A DNA stretch of 64,000 nucleotides from Morchella semilibera (Eukaryota > Ascomycota > Pezizomycetes > Pezizales > Morchellaceae): the NCBI GenBank assembly GCA_009192285.1, contig WBVU01000015.1, positions 558,001 through 622,000 of the forward strand, in the 5' to 3' direction. Below are positions 1-11,917 of this stretch, piece after piece (the stretch's first letter is position 1; the number at the start of each line of letters is the position of its first letter). The position numbers were made by a program, and so were the translations under genes. The notes below the pieces were generated by a model, which was given only the letters and a program-made list of their open reading frames with translations, ran no database searches and was not told where the DNA came from.

Positions 1-1615
1 TCCGTTGTCAGTGCCCTTCACTTCACTCACGGAAGACCTCCACATACAATACACAATCACCGACCACCCTAAGGGCCGCCAAAACTCCTACGTACATGCA
101 CAAGTAGCCCCATTCTAAACCCCCCCCCCCTCTCTCCCTCCCTCCCTCGAACTCCCTCTCTTCTAAATGCTTAATATCAACAAGCTCTCCCTCCAGACAA
201 CACGAGAAGGGGTAGCAAAATTCGTCGTGTTCCCACTGGCGGCGAAACGAACCGACGTCACGGCTATGTTGTTCCAGCCCAGACTGAAATCCGTACCTGC
301 ACAAGATCGAGGCTCTGACGTTGCTATTCCCCGGTGGAGACAGAAGGGCTCGATAGATAAACGAAGGAAAAAAAATAAAAAAAATAAAAAAAATAAAGAG
401 CCACGAAGAATCTGAAACGCACATTTTACCGGAGCCTGGACGTCGTCATCCATCCACCCATCATTAGTGGGTTGATAGGCGAATTGCACCCCACCTCCCC
501 GTGAGTGGAGAAAAGAAGCACACCAGCTCATGTAAGTAAGGTTTTGCGGCTCTGCAGAGCCGCCACGCTAGCCCGGTTTTCGCGGACGAGTTTTTTGTGC
601 ATGTTTGCTTTTCTTGTCGGGACCTGCTTCCAGACCAGCTAGACGGACATTGACGAGTCTCATAATTACAATAATTACAATACAACAAATTCGTAGACAA
701 TCAATGAACGAGTCAGCAAGATAACAGAGACAGCAACAGATTGGAAATTTAAGCGCTCGCAATCAAACTCCCCGAAATGAAGCATTGGGCGTTTCCGACC
801 TGCTAGGTACCACCTCTCTAACTAAACTCGCTTGCCTGCAGCTCTCGAGACACAGAACAGGATGGTCTGGTTTCGTGCTCTAGAGTAGCTTCTGAAAGGC
901 GAGAGGGGTGGTGAGCAAGAGAGAAGGTGGGGGAGGGGAAAGCTTGTTCTTCACTCTCACGCCACTAGTAACTGGGTTTCAGCATGCCGTTGCCGCTCGT
1001 GCATTGAACGGGATGCTGCTGGTGTTTTGATAACTGCACGTTTGGCAGCAGCATCATAGTGATTGTTGACGGCGGCGCTGCACTAATAATAATCATGAAA
1101 ATGTTTAATTTGTGTTAATTAATTTCTCTTCTAGGAGAAATTAGGAATTACTTAAACGGTTAGCTAAACACTAAAGTTACCTCGGCCATCGTTAATCCAG
1201 ACCACCCTATTATCCGTAGAGTACCTGCAGTAGTACTCCAATACCTAAAAAGCCACAATTTACAGTAGTCCTTTCCCTGCATCAAGAAGCGTTATCTTCA
1301 GCCTTCGTGGCTGGCTGGGCGCTCGACTAAACTCCATGCCCATGCACAAGTGTCAATGATCAGGGTTCACAATTCATACCATATCACATCCGGGTGTCAA
1401 TGATTAATATTCATTTGTCTATAAACTTATTTGGCAAGCCTTTCGAAGTCTTGCTAAACCTATTACTAAAGTTAAAATCCACCCAAGCACTCCCCATTAC
1501 CAATACGACGCGTAAATAGCAGCTTGCATGAAATAATATTCTCGCTAAGTGTATACCCTCCCAATACCTACGCACTCGTTGGCGGAATCTTCTCGCCTTC
1601 TCATAAGGGAATAGT
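1..1615. other. gene-free stretch at left window edge
   Basis: No open frame here has coding character, splice structure or a recognisable motif. The stretch holds short C-runs and A-rich tracts (near 120 and 370). Two copies of TGTCAATGAT lie about 40 bp apart (near 1350 and 1394), the same motif seen in several introns further on. It lies 3' of the hypothetical gene on the minus strand, so it may include that gene's 3' UTR. A gene entering from the left cannot be excluded. Confidence 0.5.
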
Positions 1616-2380
1616 CTACGGCCACTCCTCGCTTTTCAGCAGACTTGGCATTTCTGTAAATATTCTCTTAAACATGGACGACGAGATCCACCTATCAATG
1701 CTTGATTTAAACGCCTTTGCATCCTTGAGCGCCTGTTTGACACTTGCACAATCCTCCAACACCGCCTCATCATGGTCCTCCTTTGCCCTCTTCATCACCA
1801 CCGCTAGCGCAGCGCCAATATTCGCCAAGCGCGCCCTGATACCCACCGTCTTCCAGAAACGGTCCGTTCCGTTAGCATGTGCAAGCGCGTAGTCAGCTTT
1901 GAGCACGCCGAGTGACAACATTAGGCTCTGTATGTCAGCTTTCAGCAACGTCAGTGTCATACAGGGGACTTGTTTGACTAGACCCAGCAGAGGCTCGTGT
2001 CTTTGGAAGTATTCAATGTCCCCCAGATAGTGCTTTAGCTCGCCTTTCTCAGCGGCCATGAGATCACCATGAGTGGTAAAACTAGCGAGTTGCGCTTTGA
2101 GGTATGTGCAGCGCTGGAAGAGGTATTTGTATTCGGGGGCGTTGCTTTTCTCGGCGTAACGCTCGGCGTGGAGTGGAACCTGTGGAGGTGAGTGTGCGAA
2201 TTTGAGGAGCTGGAGCGAGTGTGAGAGGTCGATAAGGTTGGAGTTAAGGAGCTTGAGAGCGGGGGTACAAATGGGGTACAGGGCGTGGGTGCAGGTTGGT
2301 TGGTCAAGATCCCAGGCAGGAGTGGTGAGGGAGGTGAATTCGCCTCTTAGGTAGTTGGCTGGTTTATCAGAGTTAAACAT
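1616..2380 (-). CDS. hypothetical protein, 254 aa, single exon
   Basis: I do not recognise this protein. It is an uninterrupted frame of 254 codons starting at the first true ATG (residues MFNSDKPANY). The frame is open for 13 further codons upstream, but only from a non-ATG codon. The protein is soluble and leucine- and alanine-rich with no signal peptide or membrane segment. The second half (from about residue 90) looks largely helical, with charged segments such as KRAKEDHDEAVLED. This could be a coiled or helical-bundle protein. Coding is supported by length and residue composition in a region where other long frames are low-complexity. No splice sites are needed. The gene is isolated, with more than 6 kb to the next gene. 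It could be lineage-specific, or a chance frame. Confidence 0.5.
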   Translation of the reverse strand: MFNSDKPANYLRGEFTSLTTPAWDLDQPTCTHALYPICTPALKLLNSNLIDLSHSLQLLKFAHSPPQVPLHAERYAEKSNAPEYKYLFQRCTYLKAQLASFTTHGDLMAAEKGELKHYLGDIEYFQRHEPLLGLVKQVPCMTLTLLKADIQSLMLSLGVLKADYALAHANGTDRFWKTVGIRARLANIGAALAVVMKRAKEDHDEAVLEDCASVKQALKDAKAFKSSIDRWISSSMFKRIFTEMPSLLKSEEWP

Positions 2381-5300
2381 AATGGATAGACTGACAGGGC
2401 TTATTTTATTGGCTTGCAAATGTGTGTGCGTCCTAATTCTATAGGATAGAAGTTCGTTGGTAAAGTGGGAATTGGTACTTAAGTATACTTACACATCTGT
2501 TTACCTCTAAAGATACGTATGCCGCTATCAGTTTCAGACCTTGACGGCATCGTGGCATAAAAGAGGGAGGCCATGTTTGGGCATTGGCTATCATAGATCT
2601 TCATTAGAAACGTTTAACCACCGTGACATTATGATTCCTCTTACTTACTAACTTGAACGGTTTAAAGACTTATATTAGGAGATGGTAAAGACAAGAAGCC
2701 AGTTCCAGTTTCCAGGAACTCGGAAATGTTTATAGTTGTCCTTGGTTTCGGGTTGCAAGGATCGTGACAACGGAGCGGAGCATGATTAAGCAAGTACATG
2801 TATATATGGGGGAAGGGCACATAAGAACAGCTCGAGAGTTGTGGCGTATGGTTGTCCTTACTGAGGTAGAAGATAAAGAGTTTGAGCATACGTATCATTT
2901 AAAGATATCAGCCAGAAGAAATCCCCCAGTTCCCGATTACACTTTTTGCGGTACATTTCAGTCGAGCCAGCTTACCCCAGACCTTGGCATTACGGCATTG
3001 CAAACGGGCGGCATCTCACGCTGAGGTGAGATTAGAGTTTAGCAGGCTAGCCTTTGTGGGCAAGTAGGTCAAATGTTTTCTTGTCCTGGGGAGCTTACCT
3101 AATACTACAGTACACGCCTCCACGAAATAGAAACACTTGAGCTCTCATTCCTTTGTTTATTTCCACCCAAGATTCTGGACCTTGAACACAGTCAATCCCA
3201 TATCTAATGATACATACATCATCAACTATCACTCGTCCTCCTATTCTCACTCGGTCACGGGGCTATTCTGCAACGGCTACTGATGCTTATTACGGCGGAT
3301 CTCCATACTGACCTCATGGCCCCTCTTTGAACTCCGAGTATATATTATGGTTATTGGCTATATTATGATAAAGTTTGGGGGCTACCGAGATGTTTTCTTC
3401 AACACCCGGACTGCGTCAAACTACATTACGGTCCTTTGATCGTTCGATTAATAACCCGAGCTTCATGAGCTATTCGGCTTAGGCAGAGTTTTGGATGAAT
3501 GTTTGGAGATTTCTACATGCATACATTAATACAAGAATAACTGAGTTATTAGGACTGACTTATTACCCGTATCCCCCTACAAGAGCACCATACCATCATA
3601 CTCTTCCGAGGACCAAGACTTACCACTGCCTACCCTTCAAGCCGCGGGTCGGAATAAGGTGAGCGACCGGTAATACGGCCGTACGGGCATTTTCCCCAGT
3701 TGAAACATCTTCCCAGACCAAACATACCCATCCGAAATCCCCCCCAATCACATCTACCAGGAAGGACCTTACCAACACAGCTCACCATGCGATGATCATT
3801 CTATGATGCGTTGCATATATGCACTAAAAAAGATTTTCACTTAGGTATCGTCCGAGTACCCCCCCTCCCCCCCCCCCCGGTCAAACATTCCATTCATCTA
3901 TCCACCAATCCATCCATCCAATCATCCATCTCTGAATACACCTCTCCATTTATTGCGATGCTCTAGAGAGACTGACTTAATAGACTGCGATCCCTCCTTC
4001 ACTAGATTGTGATATTTATACACTCAGCTGCCGGTGTTTTATCCATACCCCATCCTAGAGGCTAAATCTGGCTCTATTTGAAATCCAATGGCAAGATGAT
4101 TTCTCAACAACACCACCATCCCTCCATCATGATCAGCCTGTCAATGCCTCTCACACCGGCCCGAAATCTGGCCCCGTTTGGTATTTAATGGCGCATGGTT
4201 GATCACTCGTTTCCGTCCAATGTTGCGCGGTGCGTTGGCGCAGCCACGGCGCACCACCACCTTCATGAGTCAGCAAAAAGGCCTGAAACTGATCCGCCCA
4301 ACACTAAAGTATATATGTATATATGCTCGTCTCGTCCATCGCATGAAAGACGCGTCACTGGGTGAGGGTGAAGAGGAGGAGGCCCAAGGAGAAGAAGAGT
4401 GAGATGCACTGGGGACATAGCCTAATTGTAATCGCAGCTCCTCATCAGTAGTTTTGTGATGAGCCTGTCAAGCACTAGTGCAGTGGTTTTACAAAAGTGA
4501 GTTTTTTTGGAAAAAATATTTTTTCACAACCCTCTTAGAGACTTAGCTCTCTCCTGATAAAGTAGCGTGTAACGCGACCTAAACCTCCTCCACTATAGAT
4601 GCGTTGGCGGCATCACAAAATCTCACCCTGATCTCCTCCTTCATGCTAGCTAGAGTAACATAACGTAACTAGGCAGGCATCTGCATAACGCTCTCCCCTC
4701 TAGAATCTCACTTTCCCTTCAGGCGGGAAACATCGCGTTCGTGGTTACATTTGAAACGCTGGTGTGTTCACCATGACGACCTTTTAGTCCAGTTCCCAAC
4801 CGGCCAGGCCTATGACGTTGGAGGAGAGAGGGGGGAGGGCTTAGTTGGTTAGACCAGCCCCCGTTAGTACGTTAGCGAGGACCTGCATATGTGCAACGGC
4901 GGAAGTGAAAGAATCCGATGATCCCGTTATAAGATTCGGTTCTTTTCGTTAGCTGGCCAGCTGGGTGGACCGCAGTTGGGTTGGGTGGAGTTTTTTTGGC
5001 GAGTGATATCGTGTGATTTGAGGTTTTTAAGTGTAGGTGTAGGTGATATGATTCCGGCTCTGGAGGTTAGGTAAGTATATGGGTTATCTCGGCGAAAGGT
5101 GGGCCGTGAGATAGATAGGACAAGGACGAGGGGGGAAGAAAAAAATTGCCCGAGGGGATCACTCGTTTTTGGGACGCCGGAGAAATACGGTTCTGGGTCT
5201 CCTAACCACAGCTTATCGGCAGGCATTTGCGGGTAGCAATAAACTCTCATCAGTCAGTCATATCAGCCTCTACAAGTTTCCTGGGGAGCCCTCCGTCATC

Positions 5301-8300
5301 GTCTCGAGCCCATCCCGTGTCACAAAAAGGGCAAAATGCACCTCCTCTTCCTCTATCTGTCAGCGCCAGCCAGGCCAGCCATCCAGCGACATCCCAGCAA
5401 TCAGGCAGCTTTTCTCGGTGATTGGTGGACTGGTATTGGCGTTGGTATGTGCGTAGGAAAAAAAAAAAAAAGTCGAACTGGCAAAAAGGTTATCCCGAGA
5501 CAAGACAGAACCCTCTTCCGTGGTAACACCACCCACACACCCCACCCTCCCAAGCAAAGACCGTCCACTAGAAGAAGGGAAGAAAAGAAAAGAAAAAATT
5601 TAAGTCTCCGAAATCAACCCTCAATGCTAATGTACCAGGGAGGAGGGGGGGGGGAGAAGCGAGAGAAGAAGGGGGGAAAATCCCCGTAGACTTCACCTCA
5701 TGGGAATAGTCACGATGCCCGCTGGCTAACTACTGGCTGCTTTAAACAAAGAAGTATGAGGAGGTTGAGACCACGGGTCTGAATCCAAGTCGCCAAATCA
5801 GAATTCAACCTCACTCCTTCCCTCTCTCCCCCGACCCCTCACCCCCCAATTAATGTCGTGGAACTAACTAATGTAAAGTATATACTCCATCCTGCAGGTA
5901 AGCAAAACAACAACAGCATTACAGCGACATTAACAGCATCATCATCATCGTTAGTTCTAGAGTAGGTAAGGTATATCTGTATGTCAGTTAGCCACAGTAG
6001 TTAGTATACTAGTAGTAGTGTATTATAGCTACATCCAGCTTTCCCACCCAAAAGCTCGATGACGACGCCGTATGAAAAGCGTGTCTAGATCTCAGACAAG
6101 GTCCAGAAAGCTTCCTTCGTCCCCTTCACACCCCCTTTACCCCTCCTTCTGCCCCTCTCTTCTCGAAGGAAAAAGGAAAACGAAAGCAACGTCGAGAAAC
6201 CCATCCTGCTGCTGGACTGCATCTCACAAACCCACGCGCAACGAGAGAGAGAGAGAGAGAGACAGAGAGACAGAGAGAGGGAAAAAGAAAAGAGGGAATA
6301 ACTAAGGCCAGCCTCACTGCAGCGCAGTGTACTTCCGAGGGATCCAATTCTTGCCAGGAGAGGAAAATGGCGGAGTGATTCCTTAGAACGCCTCATCCCC
6401 GACAGAGTTTTCGAAAATTATACATAGCTGTACCTATTCAATCCTTCACCCCCCCTGACCTCCGACCTGTTAAAACCTTTCCCCGGTCTCCAACACCCAG
6501 ACCTTCCTGCAAAACACTGGTAAAAAAAAAAAAGATATCTTCCAACTCCTCTTCCGTTGCATGAAAGTCTCCAAGTTCCCACCTACTCAGGCAATCCTTC
6601 GACATACCAAAACGCGGGGTAATTACTGTACAGTAAGTTCCCCCCCCCCGGCCCCTCCGGCCCTCTCCTCCTAAGGCCTCCCCGCAAGAATCCGACCCAG
6701 CCCGGCCATTGGCTCTGCGCTGATCGTCGGCGTAGGTAGGAAAAGGAAAAAATAAAAAGTCGACTACATACAAAACTAGATGATGGCCATGATGTATCGG
6801 TATTTGCTGTGTTTTACGCTGCACGATACCATTGCTTTTTCCTTCGACCTTCTCACCAAAGAACAAAATAAAAAAACTGCCGAATGACGAATGACATGCC
6901 ACGTGCGGCTCGTCGCACACAACTCTCACCCTTTGTGACGGGCGCGGGCTAGGAAGAGTGCACTAGTGACGAAGGGACAAAGTTTCTACCCTACCTAAAC
7001 GTCACATCACATCACATCACCTCACCCACATCACATATCATCACATGGTGCGCACCCCGCATTCAATACCAGGAGATCCAGTTGGGGAAGAGAAATTCCC
7101 TGGGAGACCGAAAGGAGCGACCAGAGAGAAATCCATACATACATTCCCACCATCACCACCAACTACCCCCCCTCCCCATTATGGGGAGGTCGCCGTCACT
7201 GTCGTCGTCGTTTGACAACGACTGAGACGATGATCTCTAAAGAAGCGGAGGGGAAAAAAAAAAGAAACTGCTGGGAGCATAACCACAGAGGTTGTTTTCA
7301 ATTCCTAGGGCAGAAAGGAGAGAGAGGGGTCAAGGAGAAAGAAAAAGAAAAAAAACTACCGTGAAACTCAGCTTTGAAAACGACTGACAACACTTTCTGG
7401 GTTACCGAAACACTATTAACACCCTAGGGCTACGAAGGGAAAATAAATTGACAAAAAGAGTCATATTGTGGTATGATGGTATCCACAAATGTATGTAACT
7501 TGGACAGTACTACGAACGGAGGAGGAAAGTAATAAGATATCTAATCCTGATAGGCGACTGGTAGTTTTCACTTTCTGCACTTTACGTGTACCCCCCCGGT
7601 CCTGATAGAGAGAGGATACCAACATACCAACATAATAGTGATCACAAGTTTTGTGGTGAAATGTCGCAAGATTTGCAAAACAGAAAACACCTCTGATATG
7701 CCATACTATCACTACCTACTAGCTGTATAGAATGATTTTTTTTCCCCAACCTTAAAATCCAACCCTCACAAAATCTCAAAACACCATGGCTAAAAAAACT
7801 CGAATGGTGAAAGCAGTAACTCGCAAAAAAGGGCAAAATGACGTTATGTAGATAATAAAATAACTGGAAATATATAAAATAAAAAAAGGGACAACAGAAT
7901 CGAAAATGAAGAAGAAGAAAAACCCAATCCCCCCCCCCCCTCCGCGCGCCCACCTAATACCACCAAACTCAGCTCCAAAAAGAAAAAAAAAAAAAAAAAA
8001 ACCAAAAACCAAATTTCTCCCCAAGCTTATGAAAAAAAAGCTCCTGGAACGCCAGCATGATCTTTCTTTCCCGCGCGCCCGTTTTCTTTCGAATAAAAAA
8101 ACATACAAGGAATAAAGAAGAAAAGAAGAAAAGAAAAACCCCAAATTCATATAAAAAAAAAAGGAATAAAGAAAAAACGGTAAAAAGCGTACACACTTTT
8201 GATAGAAAAGCTTTTCCCCTCCTGAAATGCATAAAACACACATTTAAAACATTGACACGTCGACGCCCCGCGTCGCACCTAGCCCCCCGAATCAAGGATC

Positions 8301-8555
8301 TTTTGCACAGCTGGTATGGAGAGTTCGGATGCGGTGAGGGTGCGGGGGAAGGCAGAGCGCACGAATAGATGGAGAGGTGATGGATTGTTATGATGGTTGA
8401 GTGGTTGTGGCGCGGTTGAGAGCAAATGACATGGACGAGGTGAGTAGAAAAAAAAAAGTAGAAAGAGAATATAGCACAATAATCAAAAAAACGTTACAAT
8501 AAAAAAAGTAAAAAAACAATGCTAAAAAAACAAAAAACCCCGAAACACTCAAGTC
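2381..8555. other. 6-kb gene-free, simple-sequence-rich stretch
   Basis: I see no convincing gene. The open frames are short and consist of low-complexity residues (poly-F, poly-K, Arg/Ser repeats) produced by homopolymers and by CT/GA tracts, such as the GA run at 6245-6285 and A-runs at 7980-8000. One copy of the recurring 19-bp motif ending TATCACTCG is at 3217-3235; shorter ATCACTCG copies are near 4202 and 5158. C- and G-runs of 9-12 nt occur at 3860-3880, 5645-5655, 6641-6650 and 7929-7940. The last few hundred bases probably contain the 3' UTR of wc-1. Confidence 0.5.
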
Positions 8556-11500
8556 TCAAGTACCATTCGCTGTCATATCAATGTCCACGTTTCCATTCAT
8601 GTTCCCGTTCATGTTCCCGTTTGGTGTCATACTGCCACTCATACCCCCGTTCATGTTACTATTCGGGGTCATACTGCCGTTCAATTTACTGTTTGGTGGT
8701 AAAATAGGATGTGGTTGAATAGGTGTCATAGTATTATTGCTGCTCGCAGTGCTTCCTCGTCTCAATTGCTGCTGGATTGGCGATAGTGGAATTGGGTTCA
8801 TGCCCGTCGGTTTGTGCGGTGATGACAATCCAGGATGGGGAGAGTCTCCAATGGAGTGCGTTGTGATCGGTGAGCTTTGAGTGGGACTTGTATTTCCTTT
8901 GTCGGAGGTGGAGGTGGCAGTCCGCGGCGATACTCGACCAATCTTTTGTAACGATCAGCACGGACTCCGTATACCACGACAAACTCGGCCTTGATGGCGC
9001 CGGTTGCTGAGTGGGAGGAGGAGGAGGGGGGAGGAGGTTTGGGGGGATTGCTTACGAGTTTGGCGTAACGCAATCCGCAAGAGTTGCACAGATCTCTCTT
9101 GCCACTAGGGCCTCTTCGCCATTCGGGGGTAACCCTAGTATGACAATTTGCACAATCTTTCTCAAGCTGATCTACGCCCTTTCTCCGCTTTCTCTTCTTC
9201 CTGAGTGCCAGCAGACTGGCAAGCTCTTCTACGAGTCTCTTATTTGTCCTTTGCATCTGTCGTAGCTCAAACTGCCAGCTCGTTGACCTAGTGGTCTTGA
9301 GCTCCTCAAACAAATTTTCATCACCGCCATTTTCTGCACTATTTTCCCTAGAGTCATGGGCGGGTGTTGTGTCACCAAGATTCCTTCCATGTTGTGTCTG
9401 GAGGGGCGATCGGTTGCTCCAGTGGGATGGTGTAGATGCTGCTGATGCCATATCCTTTGCGTTTGGGCTTCCTGCAGAAGCTCTGGTGTGTTTCAAGAGC
9501 CTTGTTTGGGCGATCAGGAACGTAGGCTTTCGGTTCTCAGAGGCGTCCCCAGGGAAGAGGGTTGTCAGGGCCTGCAAAAATTGGCCCCTCTTGTTCTGGA
9601 TCTCATGCTTTACCGTCGCCTTGACCCCTGTTCTTGCCTGTTCTAAAGCTCTTCCAAGTTCATGCTTCGAATCCGGTCGCATGAGTGCTTGAATGCTGGT
9701 CCCTGTCATCTCATCGGACTCCCTGTCGAGCAGAATTTTGACGTTGGATGAAACAAATAAGAACATTCCACTTGTTGACATCTTGGTCCACAACTCATTC
9801 TCCCCAATACCCCCACTGGACTGAATATCTCTCCATCCCAACTTGTAAACCGGCCTCTCCCGCCCTACCAAAATAATACACTTTCTCCCCTTCCCTTGCT
9901 CTGTGTGCAACGTCCCGTGACTCTCGAACCAGGTATACCCACTATACTTTCGGCGAATCCTGAAAACTACATTGACAGATGTGCTGCTAGATGTATCCTT
10001 CAAGTCCCTTGTAACCGGTACAATGTCGCTCGGGTGACAAACTGCTGACAAGCTTGTTCCAACAAGTTCTTGTGGTTCATATTCCAAGACTTTCCTAATG
10101 CTGGGTGAGCAGTAAAGGAAGAGACCCTTGAGGGAAAGCACGTGAACAACGTCGTCTGTATTCTCCAATAGGACCTTGTCCAAGATCCTCTTTGAGTGAA
10201 ACTCCGATTCTCCCGTTCCGAAAGAGGTTAGAACCTGTGAAACATCGTCCCTGGCAACGGTCAATCCAGATCTCTGATCCATAACCATGGCTGTCGATGC
10301 CGGAATGTATGAGGGGAGTTGGTTGTATTGGTAGTTGATCGCAAACGATCCGTCTGATCCTGTCCAGTCAGCTCCGTAAATCGCCACACCTTAAATGGAA
10401 TGTAAAGTACCGGGGCTTTACCTTTATTTCGGTTCATCATCGCCCCAGGCTGCTCCACCAAGTCTACCTGGAATCCAACAAAGTACACAATCTCGGGGTT
10501 GTTAGGGTCCCATGAAATCGGGATCATTGTCAGGAGATTTGTGAATGGCTGTCCACCCTTTCGGTAATTAATGAGAGAGGTCTGACCCTCCTTCTTGGCC
10601 TCAATTTGGTTCTTTAGGTAGAATACTGCATCGTCGTCTACATACTTTCTCTTGACGCCTTGGGGACACTTGCCATCGGGTGACTGAAGGAAACGACAAT
10701 TTCGTCCGAGAATCTCGTGCTTTGTGTATCCGGTCAAGCGCTCGAAGGTGGCACTGCAATAAACAATTGGGTTATCGAATTTTCGGGCATCAGTCACGAC
10801 AAAGGAGCATGAAAAGTCCACTGCTCCAATGTTGATTTGCGGGTTGGGTCTGTTTGCTACTCGGTACTGTTTCATGGCGCAAACAAACAAGCATTAGCTA
10901 TCTACCCATTGGGATGATTTAGTGCAGACATCTATATTAAATAGACGCCTAAAAAAAGAAGAAAAAAGCAGGGAGCAAGAATAAATTAATCTAACCAGGA
11001 CACCTAGCATGTCAAAGCCAGTTGATGAGTATACGTTATCCGAGAACAACGATTGATGTGCCTTCATCCCCATCGGATTATATGGTGAAGATGCAGGACT
11101 CATCCCTGCCGGTGATCGAAGGTCAGATCCCATGGTTCCTTCGTAGTAGGCAACGGATAGGTATTTAAATGACCCACCTCCCATTGGATCAACCAATACT
11201 TGATCCATTGTTGCACCCGACATTTGGGACATGTGCATTTGAGTCATAGGAGAGGAGGCTATGGAATCGACAGACATTCGATGGCCATTTGGCCCAAGGG
11301 GACTGCCTGGCATCTGCGGGCCTACTGGACTGGGAGGAACGGACACTGTGAGGGCACTGGTCACGGGGCTGGAATGCGAAGTCCCCGTCAAAATCTGCTG
11401 CGGATCGGCGTACATTGCGGTCATCGAGGCCTGCAGCTCGGGTCCCGAGATGTTGCCAACCCCCATCATGCCCACAGCGCTGAGTTCGGGCGTCGTCGAG

Positions 11501-11697
11501 TCCATCTCCGAGTACGACTCCATGGTCGTTGGCAACCGGCCCATGTCGCCTCCCATCTGGCTGAGTTCCGTGTTGCTATACGCCGGGCTGACCATCCGTG
11601 AAAACGAATCGTGATCACTCATAAAATCCATATTATATCCATTAGCTAGAGATCTACGTCGCAGCTCGCGAGCATTCTCTGCTACAATCTCGTCCAT
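8556..11697 (-). CDS. wc-1: White collar-1 blue-light photoreceptor / GATA transcription factor
   Basis: WC-1 is the flavin-binding light sensor of ascomycetes. With WC-2 it forms the nuclear white collar complex that binds light-responsive promoters and, in some species, drives the clock. Four exons read cleanly for 945 aa: 11697-10996, 10866-10422, 10359-9056 and 8942-8556, with introns of 129, 62 and 113 nt. Residues about 245-365 form the LOV domain, with GRNCRFLQ placing the photoactive cysteine at about C291. Two more PAS domains lie near 450-555 and 570-670. A basic stretch (RKKRKRRK, about 769-776) precedes a GATA zinc finger, CANC-x18-CNSC (C785, C788, C807, C810). The C-terminus is Asn/Met/Gly-rich. 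The conserved C-terminal part IGRVSPRT is joined directly after GLRYAKL, supporting the last intron. The start at MDEIVAEN is the first Met in this clean frame, but homology-like coding continues upstream (see next entry), so the true N-terminus is probably longer. Confidence 0.93.
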
Positions 11698-11917
11698 TGC
11701 CGACTCCTACCATGCCGGGTGTTGATGCTCGCCTGAGGCCAGGCCCAGGCCGTTGCTGCTGCTGTTGCTGCTGGTTGCTGTTCAACGGGACTAGACCCGT
11801 TCATTCCTCGGGGACCCTGCAGTTCTGACAGCCATGGTATGGGGTATCGTATACTGGTGGTGAGGGGCTTTCGATTAAGCGCTCCATATCGTTTGGATCC
11901 AATTCCATCATCATCAT
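11698..11917 (-). other. probable N-terminal coding of wc-1, in shifted frames
   Basis: Upstream of the clean start, coding-like pieces continue in three different frames: MMMMELDPNDMERLIESPSP followed by PVYDTPY (11917 to about 11840), then IPWLSELQGPRGMNGSSPVEQQ-type sequence (split here as IPWLSELQGPRG and MNGSSPVEQQ), then a poly-Gln run followed by RPGPGLRRASTPGMVG. They lead straight into SAMDEIVAEN if single-base shifts are allowed. Glutamine-rich N-termini are normal for WC-1. No intron of acceptable length joins the pieces; the only GT..AG pair at the last junction would be 29 nt. Either the assembly has single-base errors here or the N-terminus is frame-broken and translation begins at 11697. 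Confidence 0.5.

Noticed and set aside
7776-8243. 155-residue minus-strand frame rich in Phe and Leu, looking like a membrane protein
   Set aside because: Composed of homopolymer A-runs read in reverse; no motif or splice support.
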